A DNA stretch of 18,591 nucleotides from Nitrospira bacterium HGW-Nitrospira-1 (GTDB taxonomy: Bacteria > Nitrospirota > Thermodesulfovibrionia > Thermodesulfovibrionales > UBA6898): NCBI GenBank assembly GCA_002839535.1, contig PGYF01000009.1, forward strand, positions 1 to 18,591, read 5' to 3'. The translations under genes were made by a program, and so were the position numbers. The notes under the pieces are model-generated. The model did no database searches, had not been told where the DNA came from, and saw only the letters and a list, made by a program, of their open reading frames with translations. Below, in pieces: positions 13,225 to 18,591 of this stretch. Position 1 is the stretch's first letter; each line of letters begins with the position of its first letter.

Positions 13225-14262
13225 ATGAATCTTAAGAAAAAAGGCTTTCAATTACCTGAAAAAATCAGGTTTGATGAAGAGACGCTGAGCAGCATATACG
13301 GAAAGGTCTTTGTTGAGCCCTTAGAACGCGGTTTTGGCACAACAGTAGGAAATTCATTGAGGCGGATTTTACTGTCGTCTCTGGAAGGCGCGGCTGTAAC
13401 TGCAGTAAAAATCTCGGGCGCTCTGCATGAGCTTTCGTCCATAAAAGGTATTAAGGAAGACGTTATTGATATTATTTTAAATCTGAAAAAGATGCGGATT
13501 AAATTTCATGGGGAAGGCGATAAGGTTGCCGCCTTTAGCGTGAAGGGGCCGGGCCAGGTAACAGCAGGCGATCTGAAGACTGATTCTTCAATAGAAGTGT
13601 TGAATCCTGAACTGGTCATCGCCACATTGGATAAGGACGCCAGGTTTGAAGCGGAGTTATATATTAAAAAAGGCAAGGGCTATGTAACAACAGAGATTAC
13701 GAAGGAGGACCTGCCTGTCGGCATGATAGCTGTTGACGCTGTTTTTTCCCCTATTCAGAAGGTCAATTGTTCGGTAGAAAAGACCAGGGTCGGAAAAGCA
13801 ACAGATTATGACAGGCTTATCATTGAGGTATGGACTGATGGGAGCATAACCCCTGAAGAAGCCCTTTCTGAGTCAGCTTCCATTCTTATCGAACATATGG
13901 ATCTTTTTGTCGCTGAAAAAAAATATGAAGAGCTTATTGCTATCGAGCCGCATGCAGCGCTTATCGGGGGAAAAGGCGATCCATTTTTAAATAACAATCT
14001 TTTTAAGACTGTAGATGAGCTTGAACTCTCTGTGCGGTCTTATAACTGCCTGAAGAACGCTAATATAAGGACTATCGCTGAACTTGTCCGGAAGACAGAA
14101 CCTGAAATACTCAAGACAAAAAATTTCGGCAAAAAATCCCTCAACGAGATAAAAGAGATATTGACCGGAATGGGGCTCTGCCTTGGCATGAAGGTCGATT
14201 TTGAAAATCTTGATAAAGAGGCAGCCTTACAGAGTGGAGGTGTTAGGGACAATGCGTCATAA
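13225..14262 (+). CDS. rpoA: DNA-directed RNA polymerase subunit alpha
   Basis: 345 aa from ATG 13225. The N-terminal dimerisation domain carries PLERGFGTTVGNSLRRIL at residues 32-49. The C-terminal domain (about residues 258-325), which binds UP elements and activators, keeps SVRSYNCLK with Arg271 and Asn274, equivalent to E. coli Arg265 and Asn268. Three in-frame starts exist: TTG 13204, ATG 13213 and ATG 13225. GGGAGG (13215-13220) serves 13225, which also gives the expected N-terminus. The 86-bp gap after rpsD is AT-rich and contains TTGAAC (13173-13178), without a convincing -10. The rplQ start lies inside its last codons. Confidence 0.97.
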   Translation: MNLKKKGFQLPEKIRFDEETLSSIYGKVFVEPLERGFGTTVGNSLRRILLSSLEGAAVTAVKISGALHELSSIKGIKEDVIDIILNLKKMRIKFHGEGDKVAAFSVKGPGQVTAGDLKTDSSIEVLNPELVIATLDKDARFEAELYIKKGKGYVTTEITKEDLPVGMIAVDAVFSPIQKVNCSVEKTRVGKATDYDRLIIEVWTDGSITPEEALSESASILIEHMDLFVAEKKYEELIAIEPHAALIGGKGDPFLNNNLFKTVDELELSVRSYNCLKNANIRTIAELVRKTEPEILKTKNFGKKSLNEIKEILTGMGLCLGMKVDFENLDKEAALQSGGVRDNAS

Positions 14263-14674
14263 AGTTGATGGAAGATTATTCGGCAGGACCGCAAACCAGC
14301 GGAAGGCGCTTTTGCGCGGGCTTGTTACCGCCTTGTTTGATAATCAGAGGATAGAAACAACGGTTGCAAAGGCAAAAGAAGCAAAAAGAATAGCTGAGAA
14401 GATGGTAACCTTTGGGATAAAGGGCGATCTGCATTCTAAAAGACAGGTGCTGGCATATGTAACAGACAGGAAAGCAGCGTCGAAACTCTTCACTGAAATA
14501 GCTCCCCGGTTTTCCGGCAGGAACGGAGGCTATCTCAGACTGGTCCAGACAAGAGACAGGCTGAGGGATTCAGCCCCTATGGCAATACTTGAATTCATAG
14601 ACTATGAAAAAATAAAGCAGGCCAAAGGAAAGGCCGGGAAAGAAGAAAAGACGGAGAAGAAAGAGAAAGCATAA
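14252..14674 (+). CDS. rplQ: Large ribosomal subunit protein L17
   Basis: 140 aa from ATG 14252 (E. coli 127). L17 sits near the exit tunnel on the 50S solvent side. MRHKVDGRLFGRTANQRKAL is the family N-terminus, and ETTVAKAKEAKRIAEKMV follows. The C-terminus carries an extra charged Lys/Glu tail (EEKTEKKEKA at the end), which accounts for the extra length. The gene overlaps the rpoA stop by 11 nt, and GGAGGT at 14236-14241 lies 10 nt upstream. A reading from 14201 lies inside rpoA and is rejected. This is the last gene of the cluster. Confidence 0.97.
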   Translation: MRHKVDGRLFGRTANQRKALLRGLVTALFDNQRIETTVAKAKEAKRIAEKMVTFGIKGDLHSKRQVLAYVTDRKAASKLFTEIAPRFSGRNGGYLRLVQTRDRLRDSAPMAILEFIDYEKIKQAKGKAGKEEKTEKKEKA

Positions 14675-14675
14675 T

Positions 14676-14720
14676 TGGCGCGATGTACTGATAGCGCCAG
14701 CAAGGTGGAATATAGCGCTT
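14676..14720. terminator. Possible weak bidirectional terminator between rplQ and trpG
   Basis: The 46-bp convergent gap holds TGGCGC (14676-14681) and GCGCCA (14694-14699) around a 12-nt loop. A second pairing of AGCGC (14693-14697) with GCGCT (14715-14719) is followed by TTTTA on the + strand. Neither is a strong intrinsic terminator, since the stems are short and the T-run is short. The position, where two operons meet, is what favours termination here. Confidence 0.35.
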
Positions 14721-15293
14721 TTATGGCTGCCTCAGCTTCAAAAAATTCCTCAAGAGGTCTTTCCCTACAACAGTGAGTATGGATTCGGGATGGAACTGCA
14801 CCCCTTCGATGACATATTCTTTGTGCCTGACGCCCATAATTTCACCACTGTCTGTCCACGCACTCACTTCAAGACAAGCCGGCATACTCTCTTTCCTGAT
14901 AAGGAGGGAATGGTATCTCGTTGCCTCAAAAGGGTTCGGCAGACCTTCAAATATCGTCTTGCCATCATGGTAAATCAGGGAAGTCTTTCCGTGCATGAGC
15001 CTCGGCGCACGGACGATCTCGCCTCCGAATGCAGCTCCTATGGACTGATGGCCGAGGCAGACGCCGAGTATCGGGAGCTTGCCTGCAAAGTGTTTGATGA
15101 CGCTGACAGATATGCCTGCTTCTTTCGGGGTGCAGGGGCCCGGTGATATGACAATCCCCTCAGGTCTCATCTCCTCTATTTCCTGTATCGAAATCTTGTT
15201 GTTTCTGAAGACCCGTATGTCTTCCCCGAGTTCCCCGAAATACTGCACAAGGTTGTAGGTAAAGGAATCATAATTATCTATTATCAATAACAT
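14721..15293 (-). CDS. trpG: Anthranilate synthase component II (glutamine amidotransferase)
   Basis: 190 aa, usual length for TrpG/PabA. It releases ammonia from glutamine for TrpE. The class I amidotransferase triad is complete: Cys79 in GVCLGHQ, His168 and Glu170 in QFHPES. The N-terminus MLLIIDNYDSFTYNLVQYFG and the oxyanion region SPGPCTPKEAG (50-60) are diagnostic. It starts 18 nt after the trpE stop, with AAGGGGAT as ribosome binding site, so the two are one operon. In organisms with one such subunit it also serves p-aminobenzoate synthase; whether that holds here cannot be seen. No trpD or trpC follows, because rplQ lies convergent downstream. Confidence 0.95.
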   Translation of the reverse strand: MLLIIDNYDSFTYNLVQYFGELGEDIRVFRNNKISIQEIEEMRPEGIVISPGPCTPKEAGISVSVIKHFAGKLPILGVCLGHQSIGAAFGGEIVRAPRLMHGKTSLIYHDGKTIFEGLPNPFEATRYHSLLIRKESMPACLEVSAWTDSGEIMGVRHKEYVIEGVQFHPESILTVVGKDLLRNFLKLRQP

Positions 15294-15311
15294 TGTTTCA
15301 TCCCCTTTGGG

Positions 15312-16784
15312 TTAGTCCAGTCCTTCCTCTGCCATATCCACGGCCTTCATCATGCCCTTTGCCTTATTGAGGGTCTCTATGTATTCTCTCTCGGGTTCAG
15401 AGTCTGCAACAATGCCTGCGCCGGCCTGGACATATACCTTGCCGTCCTTTATGATAAGCGTTCGTATCGTAATACAGGTGTCCATATTCCCTGAATAACT
15501 CAGGTAACCGACAGAGCCGGCATAAGGACCCCTCCTGTCAGGCTCGATCTCCTCTATAATCTCCATTGCCCTTATCTTGGGAGCGCCGCTCACCGTGCCC
15601 GCAGGGAAACAGGAAGCAAGCACGTCAAAGGCGTCAAGCCCTTCCCTCAGATCGCCTTCCACATTGGACACAAGGTGCATCACATGGCTGTACCGCTCAA
15701 CTGCCATCAATTCGGTAACCTTCACCGAACCAGTACGCGCAACCCTTCCGACGTCATTTCTGCCAAGGTCAACAAGCATGATATGCTCAGCTCTCTCTTT
15801 CGGGTCATTCTTTAATTCTTCCTCAAGCGCCTTGTCCATGGCTTCTGTCTTCCCCCTTTTCCTTGTCCCTGCTATGGGCCGAAGAACGATCTTCCCGTTG
15901 TCAACACGCACAAGAATCTCAGGGGAAGAACCGACGATCTTGGCCTCTCCGATATCGAGGTAATACATATAAGGGGAAGGGTTAATAACGCGAAGCGCTC
16001 TGTATATATTGAAAGGGTCAACAGAGGTATTTCGCTCAAACCTCTGTGACAGCACAACCTGGACAATGTCCCCTGACATGACATATTCCCTGGACCTCTC
16101 AACGCCCGACAGGAACTCCTCTTTCGGCATGTTTGATATAAACTCACGGGAAGAGTTCATATGCCCTGAGTTGCTTATGACAAGCGGCGCTCTGAGCCTT
16201 GATATGATTTCATCGATCTTCTTTTCAGCCTCCAGATAAACCCCATCGAGGTTTTGCATATCTACATGCACATTGGATACAACCTTTATCTTCTGTTCAA
16301 AGCTGTCGAAGATGAGCATGGTATCAGTAAGCATAAAGAAAAAATCCGGAAGACCTGGCCCCTGTTTGTCCTTCTGCTGTATAGGCTCAAAAAACCTTGC
16401 CATGTCGTATCCGATATAGCCGACCAGCCCCCCGAAGAATCTCGGCAGCCCTTTTACCTCAACCGGCCTGCAGGCGGATATCTCCTTTTTGATCCAGTTG
16501 ATCGGGTTGTCTGTCTCGAAGACCTTCGATGGCTGCAAGCCTTCTATGACTTCCACTGTGTTCCCCCTGCCTTTTATGATCTTTGCAGGCCTTGACCCAA
16601 TGAATGAATACCTCGCCCACTTCTTACCGCCTTCAACACTCTCAAGAAGAAAAGAAGGAGCGCCGCCCAGCTTCAGGAAAGCCGTAACAGGTGTAAAGGT
16701 ATCTGCAAGTATCTCTTTATACACCGGGATAAGATTCCCTTTTCCCGATAACCGTCTGAATTCCTTTCTGTCCGGGTAAAGCAT
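15312..16784 (-). CDS. trpE: Anthranilate synthase component I
   Basis: 490 aa, typical. It converts chorismate and ammonia to anthranilate, the first committed step to tryptophan. The LLES motif at residues 46-49 is the tryptophan feedback-binding site, so the enzyme is probably inhibited by tryptophan. The chorismate-binding domain has PIAGTRKRG (303-311), DLGRNDVGRV (339-348), GPYAGSVGY (419-427) and AGAGIVADSEPE (454-465). The PIAGT motif marks TrpE; PabB has PIKGT with a lysine. The ATG at 16784 has only a weak AAGGAA upstream. No leader peptide with Trp codons and no T-box are visible in the short upstream region. Confidence 0.96.
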   Translation of the reverse strand: MLYPDRKEFRRLSGKGNLIPVYKEILADTFTPVTAFLKLGGAPSFLLESVEGGKKWARYSFIGSRPAKIIKGRGNTVEVIEGLQPSKVFETDNPINWIKKEISACRPVEVKGLPRFFGGLVGYIGYDMARFFEPIQQKDKQGPGLPDFFFMLTDTMLIFDSFEQKIKVVSNVHVDMQNLDGVYLEAEKKIDEIISRLRAPLVISNSGHMNSSREFISNMPKEEFLSGVERSREYVMSGDIVQVVLSQRFERNTSVDPFNIYRALRVINPSPYMYYLDIGEAKIVGSSPEILVRVDNGKIVLRPIAGTRKRGKTEAMDKALEEELKNDPKERAEHIMLVDLGRNDVGRVARTGSVKVTELMAVERYSHVMHLVSNVEGDLREGLDAFDVLASCFPAGTVSGAPKIRAMEIIEEIEPDRRGPYAGSVGYLSYSGNMDTCITIRTLIIKDGKVYVQAGAGIVADSEPEREYIETLNKAKGMMKAVDMAEEGLD

Positions 16785-16809
16785 ATTGACAAAAATTTCC
16801 TTTTTCTAT

Positions 16810-16825
16810 TAGAATTTACATTCTA
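16810..16825 (-). repeat. 6-bp inverted repeat in the trpE leader
   Basis: On the coding strand TAGAAT, GTAA, ATTCTA forms a perfect 6-bp stem with a 4-nt loop, lying between the predicted trpE transcription start (about 16830) and the start codon. It could be a 5' mRNA hairpin or a repressor half-site. It is too short and AU-rich for an attenuator. Confidence 0.4.
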
Positions 16826-16836
16826 TAACTTATGTA

Positions 16837-16866
16837 ATTATAGCTTATTGTCGGACGATAAGTTAA
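16837..16866 (-). promoter_or_regulatory. Predicted trpEG promoter with an inverted repeat in the spacer
   Basis: On the minus strand a perfect -10 box TATAAT (16837-16842) lies 18 bp from TTAACT (16861-16866), a partial match to TTGACA. The spacer holds an inverted repeat with 5-bp arms, CTTAT and ATAAG (16844-16848 and 16858-16862 on the + strand), placed where a repressor would block polymerase. A start near 16830 would give a leader of about 46 nt. Sequence-based prediction only. Confidence 0.55.
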
Positions 16867-16918
16867 GAATTAATACAGGATAAAGCTGAAACTCTTACTT
16901 TTTATTTGATTGAAAAAT

Positions 16919-16993
<75 letters not shown>

Positions 16994-17002
16994 TAAAAAA
17001 CA

Positions 17003-17081
17003 GGGATTAGAGGTTAGTAATTAGGGGTTAGTAATTATTAAATCTTTTTTTGCCAATCCCTAAATCCTAATCACTAAACCC
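17003..17081. repeat. Inverted heptad-repeat element C (tRNA-Gly to tRNA-Cys)
   Basis: TTAG recurs at exactly 7-bp steps in the left arm (17007, 17014, 17021, 17028, then TTAT at 17035). CTAA recurs at 7-bp steps in the right arm (17060, 17067, 17074). Left arm 17003-17026 against the reverse complement of 17058-17081 matches at about 19 of 24 positions. An A-run (16995-17000) lies before and a T-run (17082-17087) after the arms, so on either strand the element could end transcripts. No coding potential is seen. Confidence 0.75.
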
Positions 17082-17093
17082 TTTTTTCAAAAC

Positions 17094-17169
17094 GGCGGCG
17101 TACCCAAGTGGCTAAGGGGGAGGTCTGCAAAACCTTTATGCAGCGGTTCAAATCCGCTCGCCGCCTCCA
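17094..17169 (+). tRNA. tRNA-Cys (anticodon GCA)
   Basis: A complete cloverleaf. The acceptor stem GGCGGCG pairs perfectly with CGCCGCC (17159-17165), followed by discriminator T, the usual identity base for tRNA-Cys, and an encoded CCA (17167-17169). The anticodon loop is CTGCAAA with anticodon GCA at 17127-17129. The T loop is TTCAAAT. It reads UGC and UGU. Its last 22 bases are also the antisense coding end of the small zinc-ribbon gene on the minus strand. Confidence 0.97.
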
Positions 17170-17396
17170 ATATCCTTTTTTAACTTTTCATAGAGTTCTT
17201 CCCCAACGCATTTCTCAGCGTATTTACACTGTTGTATGCACGACTCCAAATCGTTAAATACTATAAATCCACATTTGCTGCAATTTACCTTAAAATCTGT
17301 GGAGAAAATCTCGACCTCTTCGCCACATTCAGGACACTTCTTTATTTCAATCGTAGGTGTTTGTAAATTCGCTGCCCCAGGACATTTATCAAACAT
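17148..17396 (-). CDS. Small 8-cysteine zinc-ribbon protein, function unknown
   Basis: 82 aa. Cys21, Cys24, Cys39 and Cys42 (CPEC and CSKCG) form a classical zinc ribbon. Four further cysteines, Cys5, Cys53, Cys57 and Cys63, could bind a second metal or an iron-sulfur cluster (inference). The MFDKCPGAANL beginning looks like a conserved small protein family, but I cannot name a function. The start ATG at 17396 has AGGAG about 9 nt upstream. It lies 51 bp downstream of the glycosylase gene on the same strand, so they may share a transcript. The last seven codons and stop run antisense through the 3' end of tRNA-Cys, so the tail (GGGERI) may be non-native. Confidence 0.75.
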   Translation of the reverse strand: MFDKCPGAANLQTPTIEIKKCPECGEEVEIFSTDFKVNCSKCGFIVFNDLESCIQQCKYAEKCVGEELYEKLKKDIGGGERI

Positions 17397-17447
17397 TGTT
17401 ATTGGCTCCTATGGTTATGTCGCCTAACAGGCTACCCTTTTCACCTC

Positions 17448-18125
17448 TCATTTAAATATCTCTCCCGTCTCTTTGCACCATAGTATTAAATCAAGACTAT
17501 CAAGTGGTATGTTTATTCTGCGGGCGAATTCCTTAAATTTCTGCTCTATCTCAAGATATCTATTCTTTGACAACGAAGTGGGAATTGTCTCTATTATCCC
17601 AAACATTTTTAAGTTTCTCAATATGTGTCTGTCAAGGATTGCCATATCCTTTCCGAACCCGATATTTCTCAAAAAATGGCTTGCCTCTTTGCAGCCCATA
17701 CCTTTAATATTATGGACAAGCCAGTTTCTCGTCTCGGAAGTATTGCTAAACTGGCTAAGTTTAGATTTTATAGCAGTTCTTCCATTGTTTGAAAATATCT
17801 TCCTTGCCTGTAGAATATATTGTGCCTTTTTATTTTTAAATCGCACACCTTTTAACTTTTCAATAATCTCCTCTTGATTCCCATCCAATAATAGTCCGCT
17901 ATCTTTGAGATTCTTTACCGCGTTCCAGCAGATCTTTGCTTTTGATTGTGGTGTCAGGAGGCAGAAAACAAATTCAGCAAAAATATCGTCATCTTCAGAG
18001 TGTTGCCAAGTTTCACTAAACTCCTTCAGTCTTGCTTCTATTTCGTTTTGTTTTAGAGAAAGAAGGATTGTTATTTCTTTAATCTTAATACTCCTCGCAC
18101 TTAACCTGATAAAAACCTCTTTCAT
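17448..18125 (-). CDS. Ogg2-family 8-oxoguanine DNA glycosylase / AP lyase
   Basis: 225 aa from ATG 18125. It belongs to the archaeal-type Ogg2 branch of the helix-hairpin-helix (endonuclease III) superfamily, which removes 8-oxoguanine and cuts the abasic site. FCLLTPQSKAK lies in the N-terminal half. The helix-hairpin-helix is KGMGCKEASHFLRN, with the candidate Schiff-base Lys146. The catalytic Asp165 follows in AILDRHILRNL, 19 residues later, as expected. The C-terminus LWCKETGEIFK ends in the lysine typical of Ogg2. A GTG at 18167 extends the frame by 14 codons, but those come mostly from the end of the IS3 element. The ATG has no ribosome binding site, because the IS begins 16 bp upstream. 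Confidence 0.88.
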   Translation of the reverse strand: MKEVFIRLSARSIKIKEITILLSLKQNEIEARLKEFSETWQHSEDDDIFAEFVFCLLTPQSKAKICWNAVKNLKDSGLLLDGNQEEIIEKLKGVRFKNKKAQYILQARKIFSNNGRTAIKSKLSQFSNTSETRNWLVHNIKGMGCKEASHFLRNIGFGKDMAILDRHILRNLKMFGIIETIPTSLSKNRYLEIEQKFKEFARRINIPLDSLDLILWCKETGEIFK

Positions 18126-18160
18126 GGTCGCAGGATGGGCATGATCTTCCCCCGAAATAG

Positions 18161-18188
18161 TGGACACACCGAAAGGTTAGGTTACAAT
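18161..18188 (+). promoter_or_regulatory. Predicted IS3 transposase promoter
   Basis: TGGACA (18161-18166) and TACAAT (18183-18188), each one base from consensus, are separated by 16 bp. The -35 box lies inside the terminal repeat, as is common in IS elements. AAGGTT (18173-18178) faces AACCTT (18191-18196, and again 18199-18204) across the -10 box, which might be an operator for the OrfA repressor (inference). Confidence 0.6.
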
Positions 18189-18216
18189 ACAACCTTAAAA
18201 CCTTAGGAGGTGTGAG

Positions 18217-18519
18217 ATGCAAGAGAGGAAAGGGAATAGGAAGTACGACAGGCAGTTTAAGGAAGAAGCAATAAGACTTGTAACAGAGGGAGGGCGAAAG
18301 GTCACTGAAGCAGCCCGGAGCCTTGGGATACATGAGAATCCGTTACGCACATGGAAACGGAAGTATACGGAGGATCCAGCAGGCAGTTTTCCCGGGAAGG
18401 GGCATATGAAGCCTCAGGATGAAGATTTCAGGAAGCTGCAGAAAGAGAACGCCAATCTCAAGGAGGATAGGGAAATCCTAAAAAAAGCGTTGGCTATCTT
18501 CTCAAAACACCCCAAATGA
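18217..18519 (+). CDS. IS3-family transposase OrfA
   Basis: 100 aa, usual for OrfA. It is the DNA-binding subunit. A helix-turn-helix of the transposase_8 type covers about residues 10-50 (RQFKEEAIRLVTEGGRKVTE, then LGIHENPLRTWKRKY). A leucine-zipper-like coiled coil follows (LQKENANLKEDREILKKALA). A strong AGGAGG at 18205-18210 lies 6 nt before the ATG. Its stop overlaps a start for orfB as ATGA (18516-18519). It is intact, so the element may be active if the rest is complete. Confidence 0.93.
   Translation: MQERKGNRKYDRQFKEEAIRLVTEGGRKVTEAARSLGIHENPLRTWKRKYTEDPAGSFPGKGHMKPQDEDFRKLQKENANLKEDREILKKALAIFSKHPK
18480..18487 (+). promoter_or_regulatory. Candidate programmed -1 frameshift site (A7G)
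   Basis: Seven A followed by G, read by OrfA as CTA AAA AAA GCG. A slip back by one base here enters the frame of orfB with no stop before the orfB ATG at 18516. IS3-family elements usually make the OrfAB transposase by slipping at such an A-run. Whether a stimulating stem-loop follows was not established. Confidence 0.6.
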
Positions 18520-18591
18520 AATACTGGTTTATGGACCAGCATCGCTTCTCACATGGGGTGCAGAAGATGTGCCGAGTCATAGGAGCATCAA
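18516..18591 (+). CDS. IS3-family transposase OrfB, N-terminal fragment (partial)
   Basis: 25 complete codons before the window ends. The translation MKYWFMDQHRFSHGVQKMCR continues as VIGAS, which matches the start of IS3-group OrfB (family pattern MKY-FI--HR-----KMCRVLGVS). OrfB carries the DDE/rve integrase catalytic domain, which would lie beyond the window. It overlaps the OrfA stop as ATGA and is in the -1 frame relative to OrfA, so it can be made both by reinitiation and by frameshift fusion. Confidence 0.85.
   Translation, partial: MKYWFMDQHRFSHGVQKMCRVIGAS

Larger units (their letters stand above)
18142..18591 (+). mobile_element. IS3-family insertion sequence, left end (truncated by window)
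   Basis: The element begins near 18142 with a terminal-repeat-like sequence starting TGATCTTCCCCCGAAATAG and running on to TGGACAC, the CCCCGAAA-TAGTGGACAC style of IS3-group ends. It then contains a promoter, orfA, a slippery A-run and the start of orfB. The right end, its inverted repeat and the target duplication lie beyond the window. The exact outer boundary is uncertain by a few bases. Confidence 0.85.

Noticed and set aside
14201..14251. N-terminal extension of the L17 reading frame
   Set aside because: It lies inside rpoA in another frame. L17 proteins begin with MRHKV, which starts at 14252.
16785..16836. Trp attenuator or T-box upstream of trpE
   Set aside because: The leader is about 46 nt, has no Trp-codon leader peptide and no terminator/antiterminator pair or T-box sequence.

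Overview
This 18.6 kb window is dominated by one long, colinear ribosomal-protein supercluster (about 1-14,674, + strand): the tail of tuf, then rpsJ-rplC-rplD-rplW-rplB-rpsS-rplV-rpsC-rplP-rpmC-rpsQ-rplN-rplX-rplE-rpsZ-rpsH-rplF-rplR-rpsE-rpmD-rplO-secY-map-infA-rpmJ-rpsM-rpsK-rpsD-rpoA-rplQ. This is the fused S10 / spc / alpha order of Bacteria. GC is moderate, TTG and GTG starts are frequent behind strong GGAGG ribosome binding sites, and several proteins are the zinc-binding (Cys-rich) forms (S14, S4, L24, L36). Together with an archaeal/thermophile-type 8-oxoguanine glycosylase, this suggests a deep-branching anaerobe such as Nitrospirota (Thermodesulfovibrionia-like) or a Desulfobacterota relative. 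That placement is an inference, about 50% sure for Nitrospirota.

Region by region. (1) 1-14,674: translation, transcription and secretion genes, mostly packed with ATGA/TAATG overlaps. The packing is broken at a few junctions that hold short structured DNA: rpmC|rpsQ (palindromes), rplF|rplR (GC hairpin), rplR|rpsE and rpmJ|rpsM (inverted arrays of 6-7 bp repeats), secY|map (no adk gene, though adk usually lies there) and rpsD|rpoA. (2) 14,675-16,784: convergent to the ribosomal cluster, a two-gene trpE-trpG operon on the minus strand (anthranilate synthase), with a promoter-like sequence containing an inverted repeat at 16,837-16,866. (3) 16,919-17,169: tRNA-Gly(GCC) and tRNA-Cys(GCA), both with encoded CCA, separated by a third inverted heptad array that ends in a T-run. 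(4) 17,148-18,125: a minus-strand pair, an Ogg2-family DNA glycosylase followed by a small 8-Cys zinc-ribbon protein whose C-terminal codons run antisense into the tRNA-Cys gene. (5) 18,142-18,591: the left end of an IS3-family insertion sequence (terminal repeat, promoter, orfA, frameshift site, start of orfB), inserted 16 bp upstream of the glycosylase start.

The core genes are ordinary. The most unusual signal is non-coding: three intergenic elements (7,874-7,965; 11,666-11,734; 17,003-17,081) share one architecture, inverted arms built from about 7-bp tandem repeats, but each uses a different repeat word. I do not see a complete new multi-gene system here. The repeat family and the glycosylase/zinc-ribbon pair are the best leads.
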